A DNA stretch of 64,000 nt from JBGAPI01 sp044221335 (GTDB taxonomy: Bacteria > Pseudomonadota > Gammaproteobacteria > Xanthomonadales > Ahniellaceae), in NCBI GenBank assembly GCA_044221335.1, contig JBGAPI010000006.1, positions 62,001-126,000 of the forward strand, read 5' to 3'. Of the stretch, positions 17,654 through 26,415 are shown piece after piece (positions within the stretch are counted from its first letter, which is position 1; each line of letters opens with the position of its first letter). The notes under the pieces were generated by a model that saw only the letters and a program-made list of their open reading frames with translations, did not search any database and was not told the origin of the DNA. The translations under genes and the position numbers were made by a program.

Positions 17654-20600
17654 TCCGGCATTCCCGGCAGGCGGATCTCGAAGCGGGTGCCCTGCCCCGG
17701 CGCGCTTTCCGCACGGATGCTGCCGCGCAGGACCTGGGTGACCAGGTTGTAGACGATGTGCAGTCCGAGGCCCGTGCCGCCCTTGCCGCGGCGGGTGGTG
17801 ACGAAGGGCTCGAACAGGTGCGCCAGCACTTCGGGATTGAGACCACGGCCGTCGTCGCGAACCACGATCAGTACGCCGTCGCGCCGCGCCGCTGTGTCGT
17901 CACCGGAAACCACGGGGTCGCGGCGGGCGGAAATCGCGATGCTGCCGGCGCGACTTCCGTCGAAGGCGTGCTGCAGGGCGTTGCCGATCAGGTCGCCCAG
18001 CACCTGGGCCAGCGCGATCGGATAGGTGTGCGCGACGACATCGTGCGGGCAGTCGAGCTGGAGCCGATGCGGCGTCTTCGCCACGTCCGTGCGCTGCGCC
18101 GTCGCCACGTCTTCCAGGAAGCGGTCGAGGCGCAACTCGACCACCTCCTCGCCGCCGCGATCGACCGCGACCTGCTTGAAGTGCCGCACCAGGCGGTCGC
18201 TGCGTTCCAGGTTCCGCAGGATCAGGGCGGTCGCCTCGCGGGCCTCGCGCGCGAAGGCGCCGAGCTGTTCGACGCCCGGCGTCGTCGTAGCCAGGCTGCG
18301 TTCGAGACCGATCACCAGTCCGTCGAGATGCGAAACCGCGGTGACGCCGATGCCGATCGGCGTATTGAGCTCGTGGGCGACGCCGGCGACCAGGCCACCG
18401 AGAGCAGCCATCTTTTCCACCTCGACCAGCTGCTGCTGGGCACGTTGCAGTTCGGCCAGCGCGGACTCGGCGGCGCCCTTCGCCTCCGAGAGCTGCGCCG
18501 TGCGCAGCGCGACCATGCGTTCCAGCTCGGCGGCCCCACGCCGCAGCGATGCCATCCGTGCCCGGTGGATCGCCAGCAGCAGGGCGACCAGCGCCAGCAG
18601 CAGGCTCCACCGGAACCAGGGGGTCTGCCAGAAATGCGCCTCGACCAGCACCGGCACCGCGAGTTCGTTGCTGGCGGCGACCCCGCTGCGCGTCAACGCC
18701 CGCACGCGGAGCACGAACTCTCCGGGCGGGATGTTGGTGAAATCGGCCAGGGCCTGCTGCCCCGCGGGTCGCCACTCCTCGTCGAACGGGTCCAGACGGA
18801 ATTCGTAGCGCACGTGGCCGGCCGCCGCGTAGTCGAGCGCGGCGAACTCCAGCGCGAACGATCGCGCCTGCTTCGGCACCGTCAGCGCCGAGCGCGGATG
18901 GATGCCGGACAAGGGCTTGCCGTCGATCCGCGCGCCGGTCAGGCGCAGCGGCGGGGCGCGCAGGTCGGGTTCGAAGCGTTCCGGATCGAGCACCAGGAGA
19001 CCGTTGCTGCCGCCGAACAGCAGGCGACCATCGCGCATCCGGGCGGTGGAACGGAACCACGGGGTGCCGATGGCGGCGCCGTCCGCACGGGTCAGTTCGA
19101 CCGCCTCGTTGCGTACCGGGTCGAAACGCCAGCGCTGCGTCCACAGGCGACCGTGCGCGTCCTCCTGCAGGTTCGCGCCGATCGGCAGGGACGGCAGACC
19201 CAGGCGCGCGCCGACCGCCTCCAGCAGCACCGAACGGGAGCTGCGGTCGCGGGCCCGGAACAGCCCGACGGCGGTGTCGATCCACATCTCGCCGCGACGG
19301 CTGATCAGCATGCCGACGATCGACAGCTGTTGCTCGCGACCGTCGTTGTCCAGCATCGGAACGCGCTGCAGCTGCGCGTCCGCGGCGCTCATCGAATACA
19401 GGCCGACGGCGCCGCAGCCGATCCAGATGCGCCCGTCGGGCTCCTCGACGATCGCGTTGATGTCGCCGTAGAAGACATGACCGCCGATCGACGCGACCGG
19501 ACGGACCGTGCCGTCGCTCTCCTGCCAGCGCGCCACGCCGACGTTGCTGCCGATCCACAGCCGCCCGTCGCTCGCCAGCAGCATCCGCCGGATCATCGCC
19601 TTGTCGAGCTCGGCGGTGCTCGGAAACGGCAGCGGCTTCCGGGTCGTCGGGTCGAAGCGGTGCAGGCCCGACTGGGTCCCGACCCAGACACGGCCCGCGC
19701 GATCCTGCGCCAGGCTGGTGATCGCGTTGCCGGTCAGACCACCGTCCCGGCCGTCGCCAGCGCGCAACGTGGCGATCCGCACGCCGTCGCGGTCGAGGAT
19801 GTTGATGCCGTCGTCGCGGGTACCGATCCACACGGTGCCGTCGGCGAGTTCCAGCACGGCTCCGACATTGGGACTCGTCAGCGAACCGGGACGGGTCGGA
19901 CTGTGATGCAGGACGCGCAACGCGACCCGCGTCGGATCGTAGCGCTGCACGCCGCCGTCGTAGCCGCCGAGCCAGATCGCGCCCGCGCGATCGACCTGCA
20001 TGGCGCGCACCTGCGAATGCGCGAGGCTGGTCGGAATCGATACGTCGTGCTGGAAGAAGCGCAACATGCGGCGATCGCTCGCCGCCACCACCACCACCCC
20101 GCCGTGCCCTCCGATCCAGATCTCGTCCGGATTCGGCTGGGCGATCGCCAGCACCATCGGGTCGCCCAGCCGGTTGACCCGGGTCGGATCGACTTTCACC
20201 GCATCGACGTGGTCGCGCGCCGGAGCGACGACGAACGCGCCGTCGCGCGACGTGCCCACCCACAGGGCACCGTCCGCGGCCTCGTGCAGCGCCAGCACGG
20301 AGCGGCCGTCGAGCAGGGCCGCGCTCCCGTCGGCAGCCGCCATGACCGTCATCGCTCCGCCGTCGGCGCGCCGCAGCAGGCCGTTCCAGGTGCCGATCCA
20401 CAGGGTCTGCTGTCGGTCGACGGCGAGCGCGAGCACGCGCCGGTCGGTGCGCAGGCGGCGTTCGCCGACGGCGATCTCGACATGGCGGAACGCCGTCTCG
20501 CCGGAACGGAGCTGGTCGAGGCCGTCGCGCGTGCCCACCCACAGGACGCCTTCGGCGGTCGCGGCAAGCGCGGTGACGCTGTCGTGCGCGAGGCTGTCGG

Positions 20601-21009
20601 CGCGCTGCGCGTCGTGGCGGAACTGCTGCATGCCGCCACCGACCGTGTCGTAGCGGTACAGGCCATCGGCGTCGGTGCCGATCCACAGTGCGCCGTCCGG
20701 CGTCGCGTGCAGTACCCGGACGAAGGCGCTGCCGACCGGATGACCGGACTGCAGCGTGTCGATGTTGCGATAGGCGGCGCCGTCGAAGCGGAACAGCCCG
20801 TTCGGCGTGCCGACCCAGAGGAAGCCGTCGGCGTCCTGCTCGAACGCGGTGACGTTCTGGTTCGGGATGTCGTCCGAGGTGGACAAGGACTGGAAGTCGG
20901 GATCGCCCAACTCGCTCGGGATCGGCGTCGCGACGGGGTCGGCCTCGGCGGCAGCGACCCGAACGGCCACGAACAACAGCAGCGCCAGCAGGCCGAGCAG
21001 TTGCTTCAT
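17650..21009 (-). CDS. Two-component-propeller sensor histidine kinase
   Basis: This 1119-residue protein has a signal peptide (residues 1-20, LLALLLFVAVRVAAA). About 650 residues of ligand-binding propeller repeats follow, with recurring DGFLWVGTPNGL, DGALWIGTDADGL and GRVWVGTQSGL units. A Y_Y_Y-type beta domain (near 680-760), one membrane helix, a short coiled coil and a kinase core complete it. The core has the phospho-acceptor in GVAHELNTP (His879), the N box DLIGNALQHA, RDDGRGL, and LFEPFVTTRRGKGGTGLGL. No receiver domain is attached and no response regulator is adjacent, so its partner must be encoded elsewhere. The ATG at 21009 follows GAGG. Similar proteins sense polysaccharides or other outside signals, but the ligand is unknown. 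Confidence 0.92.
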   Translation of the reverse strand: MKQLLGLLALLLFVAVRVAAAEADPVATPIPSELGDPDFQSLSTSDDIPNQNVTAFEQDADGFLWVGTPNGLFRFDGAAYRNIDTLQSGHPVGSAFVRVLHATPDGALWIGTDADGLYRYDTVGGGMQQFRHDAQRADSLAHDSVTALAATAEGVLWVGTRDGLDQLRSGETAFRHVEIAVGERRLRTDRRVLALAVDRQQTLWIGTWNGLLRRADGGAMTVMAAADGSAALLDGRSVLALHEAADGALWVGTSRDGAFVVAPARDHVDAVKVDPTRVNRLGDPMVLAIAQPNPDEIWIGGHGGVVVVAASDRRMLRFFQHDVSIPTSLAHSQVRAMQVDRAGAIWLGGYDGGVQRYDPTRVALRVLHHSPTRPGSLTSPNVGAVLELADGTVWIGTRDDGINILDRDGVRIATLRAGDGRDGGLTGNAITSLAQDRAGRVWVGTQSGLHRFDPTTRKPLPFPSTAELDKAMIRRMLLASDGRLWIGSNVGVARWQESDGTVRPVASIGGHVFYGDINAIVEEPDGRIWIGCGAVGLYSMSAADAQLQRVPMLDNDGREQQLSIVGMLISRRGEMWIDTAVGLFRARDRSSRSVLLEAVGARLGLPSLPIGANLQEDAHGRLWTQRWRFDPVRNEAVELTRADGAAIGTPWFRSTARMRDGRLLFGGSNGLLVLDPERFEPDLRAPPLRLTGARIDGKPLSGIHPRSALTVPKQARSFALEFAALDYAAAGHVRYEFRLDPFDEEWRPAGQQALADFTNIPPGEFVLRVRALTRSGVAASNELAVPVLVEAHFWQTPWFRWSLLLALVALLLAIHRARMASLRRGAAELERMVALRTAQLSEAKGAAESALAELQRAQQQLVEVEKMAALGGLVAGVAHELNTPIGIGVTAVSHLDGLVIGLERSLATTTPGVEQLGAFAREAREATALILRNLERSDRLVRHFKQVAVDRGGEEVVELRLDRFLEDVATAQRTDVAKTPHRLQLDCPHDVVAHTYPIALAQVLGDLIGNALQHAFDGSRAGSIAISARRDPVVSGDDTAARRDGVLIVVRDDGRGLNPEVLAHLFEPFVTTRRGKGGTGLGLHIVYNLVTQVLRGSIRAESAPGQGTRFEIRLPGMPE

Positions 21010-21034
21010 GGAGGAAACCTCAACCCGGTGGGTC

Positions 21035-21056
21035 GTAGGGTGCGCCTTGGCCCACC
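21035..21056. repeat. REP-like element GTAGGGTGCGCC
   Basis: GTAGGGTGCGCCTTGGCCCACC lies upstream of the sensor kinase. Its core recurs in reverse orientation at 15275-15287, and a related GTAGGGCGGGCA recurs in the tandem array at 27781-28085. Short palindromic elements of this kind are common between genes in this lineage. Confidence 0.4.
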
Positions 21057-21127
21057 GCCTGCACAACCTCCCAGCGAGGCGTCGGCGGGGGCAGACATCG
21101 AGTCCGGCGGGCGCGCCTTCGCGCATC

Positions 21128-21475
21128 CTAGGGGGCCGTCTCCCTCTTGGCACCTTCCGACGATCCGCCTGCCGCCGGCGTCCGCAGGCTGAATGCGCCG
21201 AAAATGACCGCGCTGTAGATGCTCGAATGCGCCCACCAGTGCAGGAACAACAGCCAGCGGGGAGTCGCGAGGACCGCCTCCGGGTGCCATCGTGGCGTCG
21301 CTCCGAGTGGTGACGGCAGCAAGGTGTCGACGGCGAGGTCGGCGACGAACGCCACCAGCAGGGCGGCGCCGTAGCCGAAGCGTCCGATGCCGAGTCGGCG
21401 CATCACCAGCATCGGCGCGGTGGAGATCACGTTGGCCAGGGCCCAGAGCACCCAGGCGATCGTCGTTTCGCTCAT
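21128..21475 (-). CDS. Small integral membrane protein
   Basis: The 115-residue product has three hydrophobic segments (about residues 3-20, 34-51 and 78-95), an RRLG loop and a polar tail. No family is recognised. It lies 68 bp downstream of the acyl-CoA dehydrogenase on the same strand and may be co-transcribed with it. The ATG at 21475 directly precedes the first helix; the much longer frame above it is the dehydrogenase read out of frame. Confidence 0.65.
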   Translation of the reverse strand: MSETTIAWVLWALANVISTAPMLVMRRLGIGRFGYGAALLVAFVADLAVDTLLPSPLGATPRWHPEAVLATPRWLLFLHWWAHSSIYSAVIFGAFSLRTPAAGGSSEGAKRETAP

Positions 21476-21543
21476 TCGCCCCCCGGCCGCCCACTCCCTG
21501 CCCTGCGTCGCGCCTCGATGCCGGCGCGCCCGCACCCCGACGC

Positions 21544-23307
21544 TCAGATCACATCGAACGGATAGTTGCCGCGCTCCAGGATCGACACCGCCAGCTTCTC
21601 GATCGCCGCATCCTCGTTGCGGTCGAGGCCGCGGACGTTGCGCAGCATCCGGCGGCGGGCCTGGCGGGTGAAGGTCTCGGCGATGCTGACCGCCTCGGCG
21701 GCGGCCGCGTGGCCGGCCTTCACCAGCGAGTCGGCGCGCGACAGCGTGCACAGGCCGACGAACAGGTCGATCGCGAGATCGCCCATCCGCTTCTGCGCAT
21801 GCTGCTCGTCGGCGATCTTCTTGCCGTGGCGGCGCAGCAGCGCGTCGGAACAGCGGGCGAGCTCGCTGGTGAACTGCTCGTAGATCGGCGCCAGCCTGGC
21901 GAGCTTCGGATCGAGCGGATGCAGGATCTTGTCGGTGCCGACGCCGGTGGCCTCGCGCACCCGCTTCGACGCATAGTCGCCGAGCACGCCGAAACCCTTG
22001 ATCGGATTGTTGAAGATGTCGGACAGCGCGGTCTTGAGGCCGGCCAGGCCGGCGCCGACGCCCTTCATCCCGGACAGCGCGACATAGAGCCGCAGGATCT
22101 CGTTGGTGCCCTCGAAGATCGTCAGGATGCGGGCATCGCGGCAGATCTGCTCGTAGGGGAACTCGCGCATGAAGCCGTTGCCGGCGGCGATCTGCAGCGC
22201 CTCGTAGCCGGCGCGCTGGATCGCCTCGCTGGCGAACACCTTGCTCATCGCGGCCTCGACCGAGTAGTCGTCGGCGCCACTGTCGATCAGGTGCGCGACC
22301 ATCCACACCGCGCTCTCCGCGGCGAAGCAGTCGATCGTCATCTGCGCGATCTTCTCGCGCACCAGCCCGAAGTCCGCGATCGGGCGGCCGAACTGCTTGC
22401 GCTCCTTGGCCTGCGCGGTGGCGAGCCGGATCAGGCTCTTCATCCCGCCGACGGCGCCGCCGCCGAGGCCGGTGCGCCCGCTGTTGAGAATCGCCATCGC
22501 CACCTTGAAGCCCTTGCCGACTTCGCCGAGAACGTTGGCCGCGGGCACGACGACGTCCGCGAACGCGACCGTCGTCGTCGACGAGGCGCGGATGCCCATC
22601 TTGTCCTCGTGCGGGCCATGGCTGACGCCAGCCCACTTCGCCTCGACGATGAACGCGGTGATCTTGCCCTCGCCGGTGTCGGTACGCGCGAACACCGTGT
22701 AGAAGTCGGCGATGCCGCCGTTGGTGATCCAGATCTTCTCGCCCGACAGGGTCCAGCTGCCGTCGGCATTCTTCACCGCCTTGGTGCGGATCGACGCGGC
22801 GTCGGAGCCGGCGCCGGCCTCGGTCAGGCAGAACGCCGCGATCATCTCGCCGCTGGCGAGCTTCGGCAGGTAGCGCGCCTTCTGCTCGTCGTTGCCGAAC
22901 AGCAGCAGGCCCTTCATGCCGATCGAGCTGTGCGCGCCGATGGTGAGCGAGGTCGAGCTGTCGTGGCTGCTGGTCTGGGTCAGCACCCGCGCGTAGGCGC
23001 CGTTCGACAGCTCGAGGCCGCCCAGCGACTCGGGAATGATCAAGCCGAACAGACCCATGTCGCGCAGCGCCTGGATGAACTCCGGCGGCTGGTGGGCGTC
23101 GCGGTCGTAGTGCTTCAGGTCCTTGGCCTTTTCGGCGAGGAAGCCGTCGATCGCGTCGGTCATCGCGCCCAGCATCTCGCGGTCGCGCTCGCGGATCTGC
23201 GGATACGGGAAGAGGTTTTCCTCGAGGATGTCGCCGAGAAACAGCTGCTTCGCGATGCTCGCCTCGGGGCGGAAGGTCGAAGCCTTGGGCGTGTTCGTGT
23301 CGTTCAT
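21544..23307 (-). CDS. Acyl-CoA dehydrogenase, VLCAD/ACAD9-like
   Basis: This 587-residue flavoenzyme oxidises acyl-CoA to the enoyl-CoA in beta-oxidation. It is longer than the 380-residue short/medium-chain types because of an extra C-terminal helical domain, as in very-long-chain enzymes. Visible motifs are FCLTEAGAGSD (159-169), KIWITNGGIADFYTVFAR, a flavin-contacting GRPIADFGLVREKIA, and the catalytic glutamate in IFEGTNEILRL (Glu399). The ATG at 23307 gives the expected N-terminus. An 18-bp inverted repeat 137 bp upstream may be its operator. It precedes a small membrane protein gene on the same strand and faces an SGNH hydrolase gene. Confidence 0.95.
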   Translation of the reverse strand: MNDTNTPKASTFRPEASIAKQLFLGDILEENLFPYPQIRERDREMLGAMTDAIDGFLAEKAKDLKHYDRDAHQPPEFIQALRDMGLFGLIIPESLGGLELSNGAYARVLTQTSSHDSSTSLTIGAHSSIGMKGLLLFGNDEQKARYLPKLASGEMIAAFCLTEAGAGSDAASIRTKAVKNADGSWTLSGEKIWITNGGIADFYTVFARTDTGEGKITAFIVEAKWAGVSHGPHEDKMGIRASSTTTVAFADVVVPAANVLGEVGKGFKVAMAILNSGRTGLGGGAVGGMKSLIRLATAQAKERKQFGRPIADFGLVREKIAQMTIDCFAAESAVWMVAHLIDSGADDYSVEAAMSKVFASEAIQRAGYEALQIAAGNGFMREFPYEQICRDARILTIFEGTNEILRLYVALSGMKGVGAGLAGLKTALSDIFNNPIKGFGVLGDYASKRVREATGVGTDKILHPLDPKLARLAPIYEQFTSELARCSDALLRRHGKKIADEQHAQKRMGDLAIDLFVGLCTLSRADSLVKAGHAAAAEAVSIAETFTRQARRRMLRNVRGLDRNEDAAIEKLAVSILERGNYPFDVI

Positions 23308-23443
23308 GGGCGGCTCCCGGTGGAGGCGCCATTGGTACGACAGGGGCGTGGTGAATGCAATCGACGCGCGGCCTGCGGGCCGATCGCACCGGCGACGGCG
23401 GCGAATCGGCGCTGGACCGGGCGCCCGCCGCCGGCGAGACCAT

Positions 23444-23461
23444 GTACGATTCACATCGTAC
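23444..23461. promoter_or_regulatory. Inverted repeat, possible TetR-type operator
   Basis: GTACGAT and ATCGTAC are perfect 7-bp arms around TCAC in the gap between the divergent dehydrogenase (leftward) and SGNH hydrolase (rightward) genes, 21 bp before the latter's ATG. Its size and spacing suit a dimeric TetR-family regulator, a group that often controls fatty-acid oxidation. No regulator gene is adjacent. Confidence 0.45.
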
Positions 23462-23481
23462 GTCTCGCCCGGAAGAATGCC

Positions 23482-24903
23482 ATGCGCCTGCCGACCTGCG
23501 CGATCGCCCTGATGCTGGGAACTGCCGCGCACGGAGCCACACCGATCTATCGCTATCAGGTGCTGATCGACAGCGACCGTTCCGCCGCGAGCGGTTGCGA
23601 CGCGGGCACGACGGTCGGCGTCGTCCACGGGATCGAGCTGCGAACGCGGGCCGACACCGACCGCGCGGCCCGACTTGCGGTCGTCACTGAGGTCTGCGTC
23701 GACGGGCACTGGCAGGCGCGCGACGGGACGACGCCGGAGCAGCCGCTCGCGCTGGCGGCCGGGCGACTCGGCAGCGACCGCGTCGAGTGGCCGCTCGACC
23801 CCGGCCTGCTCGCCGGGGCGGAGAACGTCGGGCTCCGGGTGGTCGCGGAGAACCTCGCCAGCGGCGCGCACGATCAGCTCGGCGACGCGCCGGCAGCGGT
23901 GGATTTCCCCGCAGGCGGCGCCGGCGGCGCGATCCCGCTGCTGACGCCGTGGTCGGCGCTGCTGCTGGCGGGACTGCTGGTCGGGGTCGCGCTGCGTGCG
24001 GCAGGTCCGCGCGGCGCACGCCGAGGCATCGTTGCGGCCGTCGCGATCGCGAGTGCGATGGCGGGCTCCCGACTGCAGGCCGACGGCGACGTCGCGTCGA
24101 TCTGGCTCGACGATCGCGCCAACGACAGTGTCGGTGCCGATGCCGGCGTCGACCTGCTCGGCGCGGGCCTCGTCGACGCCGGAGGCGGCCGGAGCGTCCG
24201 CGTAGAACTGAACCACATCGCCGCCGACGGCCTCGCCGACGGCGCACGCGTGCTGTTCCTCGGCAACAGCCTGACCTTCGTCAACGACCTGGCGGGGATG
24301 GTCCGCGCCGTCGCCGCGCAGGCGGGCCGGACCGTAGTCACGGGCGAAGTCTCGCAGGGCGACGCGTCGCTGGAGGACCTGTACCGTGCCGGCGACGCGC
24401 CGCGCGAGATCGCGAAAGGCTACGACATCGTGATCCTGCAGCAGGGTCCGTCGGCGCTGGCGTCGAGCCAGGCCGACCTGGTGAAGTGGACGAAGGTCTT
24501 CGACCCGAAGATCCGCGCGGCCGGCGGGCGACCCGCGCTCTACATGGTGTGGCCGGAGAGCGCGCGCTTCGAGGTGTTCGACGACGTGCGCACCTCGTAT
24601 TCCAGCGCCGCTGCGGCCGTCGACGGCATGTTCATTCCGGCCGGCGAGTCCTGGCGCGCCGCGTGGGCGGTCGATCCGCACCTGGCGCTGTATGGCCCCG
24701 ACGCGTTCCACCCCAGCGAACTCGGCACCTACGCCGCGGCGCTGACGATCTTCTCGGAACTGTTCCGGCAGACGCCGCAGGACCTGCCCACCCGACTGAA
24801 GCTCGATGGCGGCCGCACCCTCGAGCTCGACGCCGCCGACGCCGCGATCGTGCAGCGCGCGGCCTGGCAGGCCCACCTCACCTACGGACGCCCCGGCCGG
24901 TAG
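23482..24903 (+). CDS. SGNH-family hydrolase with an internal IPTL-like sorting segment
   Basis: The 473-residue product starts with a signal peptide (cut near AHG). A roughly 130-residue beta-type domain follows, then IPLLTPW (151-157), a hydrophobic helix (158-171) and an arginine-rich PRGARR. This order is that of the IPTL-type C-terminal sorting signal. Here it is internal: a second short hydrophobic stretch and a hydrolase domain follow from about residue 256. The hydrolase has GNSLTF (Ser263 as nucleophile), a central ILQQGPS stretch, and DAFHPSELG with Asp407 and His410. Such enzymes are esterases, lipases or acetyl-xylan esterases; the substrate is unknown. The ATG at 23482 follows GGAAGAA. 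Confidence 0.82.
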   Translation: MRLPTCAIALMLGTAAHGATPIYRYQVLIDSDRSAASGCDAGTTVGVVHGIELRTRADTDRAARLAVVTEVCVDGHWQARDGTTPEQPLALAAGRLGSDRVEWPLDPGLLAGAENVGLRVVAENLASGAHDQLGDAPAAVDFPAGGAGGAIPLLTPWSALLLAGLLVGVALRAAGPRGARRGIVAAVAIASAMAGSRLQADGDVASIWLDDRANDSVGADAGVDLLGAGLVDAGGGRSVRVELNHIAADGLADGARVLFLGNSLTFVNDLAGMVRAVAAQAGRTVVTGEVSQGDASLEDLYRAGDAPREIAKGYDIVILQQGPSALASSQADLVKWTKVFDPKIRAAGGRPALYMVWPESARFEVFDDVRTSYSSAAAAVDGMFIPAGESWRAAWAVDPHLALYGPDAFHPSELGTYAAALTIFSELFRQTPQDLPTRLKLDGGRTLELDAADAAIVQRAAWQAHLTYGRPGR

Positions 24904-24937
24904 GGCGCGTCCCGGACGCACCCCACGAGCCCGCCGG

Positions 24938-26179
24938 TCAGTACGACGAAATCCGCAGGTTCGCCCCGACCCCGCTGTCGCAATAGCTGTTGGGGTCGAC
25001 CGCCACCGCCCGGACGTAGTAGTTCGAGCGCCAGTTGAACGGCACGCTCGCACCGCCGATCGGCAGGTTCAGCACCATCATCGGGCTGTAGACGCGGCCG
25101 AAGGCGCGACCCGCGGCGGCGGCGTCGCCGGCGTCCTCGAGCACGGTGAAGTCCCCCGGATCGGACAGCGAAGTGAAGGCCGCACCCTTCTTCACGCGGA
25201 TCTCGATCTTCGGCGCGGAGCCCGGGCCGTAGGGTTCGGCGTGGGCGCTGCTGGTCGCGAACTCGAGCTGGGTCGCATAGAACGGCCCGAAGGTCTGCAC
25301 GTCGCCGCAGATCATCCCGAGTGCATGGTTCTCGACGGCCGGCGCCCGCGTGTGGCCGCCCTGGTTCGGCGTGCCAAGGTCGTTGGCCTCGGTGGTGAAG
25401 TCCGTCTGGTTGGCGAACTTCGTCATCAGCACCTGGCGCGACACGTGCCAGCCGAGCAGGTAGGTGTGGCGCTCGATGATCACCGCGCCGTCCTGCCAGG
25501 TCGCGTTGGTCGCGGCGAAGCCGCCGCTGACGTCGGCCTGGTTCTGGTGGACCACGTGCATGCCGTTGCCGCCGGAGGTGAACGGCGCGCCGAACACGTA
25601 GACCTTGGTGTAGCCCGGAAGGGTGTAGGGGCCGGTGGACGGCTTGAACAGCGCGTCCAGCTGCGGCAGCGCCCACTGGTTCGGGTCGCTGGTCGGGACC
25701 GCCGCCATCGTCTGCCAGGGCAGCTTGCGGATCGCGCGCAGCAGGCCCGGATGACGCAGGTAGTCGAGCGCACCGGCGGCCTTCTTGCCGGCGTCGTTCG
25801 GCGTCAGCAGCGGGCCGTAGCTCGCTTCCTTGTTGTAGATCAGGTGGAAGTCGCTGGTCGCCGTGAAAACCGGCCCGAAGTTGGCCGCGAGCTCCGCGTC
25901 GGTCTGGTCGTTGAGGCTGGCCAGGCGATAGATCAGCGGCTTGGTCGGCGACAGGTCGTTGACGTCGATCACGACCGAGTATTCCGCGCCGGACGCGGTG
26001 CCGAGACTGATGTGGTAGTGCAGGTACTTGCCCTTGTTGGCCGGATCGAGCTTCTCGAGGAAACTCTTCTCCGGCTTCAGGTTGCCGACCACGTAGCCGT
26101 ACTGCGCGAGCTGCGCGTGCGCCGGCACCGTGGCGAGCACGGCCAGCATCGAAAAAGCAAAACGTCCCCACAGGCTCAT
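24938..26179 (-). CDS. Exported DUF2278 (YukJ-like) protein
   Basis: The 413-residue product has a signal peptide ending PAHA, followed by YGYVVGNLKPEKSF. Together with HYHISLG, YSVVIDVND, the LDYLRHPGLL helix, VYVFGAPF and GMHVVHQNQ, this matches the DUF2278/YukJ family layout. The family has no proven activity. The exported form with an extra C-terminal beta domain of about 130 residues, ending NLRISSY, is longer than the 220-230 residues usual for the cytoplasmic family. The ATG at 26179 gives the signal peptide; the gene is convergent with the SGNH hydrolase, 34 bp apart. Confidence 0.8.
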   Translation of the reverse strand: MSLWGRFAFSMLAVLATVPAHAQLAQYGYVVGNLKPEKSFLEKLDPANKGKYLHYHISLGTASGAEYSVVIDVNDLSPTKPLIYRLASLNDQTDAELAANFGPVFTATSDFHLIYNKEASYGPLLTPNDAGKKAAGALDYLRHPGLLRAIRKLPWQTMAAVPTSDPNQWALPQLDALFKPSTGPYTLPGYTKVYVFGAPFTSGGNGMHVVHQNQADVSGGFAATNATWQDGAVIIERHTYLLGWHVSRQVLMTKFANQTDFTTEANDLGTPNQGGHTRAPAVENHALGMICGDVQTFGPFYATQLEFATSSAHAEPYGPGSAPKIEIRVKKGAAFTSLSDPGDFTVLEDAGDAAAAGRAFGRVYSPMMVLNLPIGGASVPFNWRSNYYVRAVAVDPNSYCDSGVGANLRISSY

Positions 26180-26415
26180 CGGAGCCCTCCTTGGCGTTGG
26201 TTGACTGGATGGATTCCTGCCCGACACGCACGACGGCGCTCCCCACGGGCAGGGGGCGGATTCTCGGCGGCACGGATGACGAGCATGTGTGCAGCGGGTC
26301 ACAGGAAGGCGCTGCAGGAGCGGCGCGAGCGGCGATGCCCCGGCGGCGTGAGCCGCTCCTGCGCACCCGCCACTCCGTATCATCCGCAACCGGACCTCCC
26401 GCCAGGATCGACCCG

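Noticed and set aside
17302..21192. 1296-residue rightward frame opposite the propeller kinase
   Set aside because: Antisense shadow; the kinase frame has complete H, N, G1 and G2 boxes.
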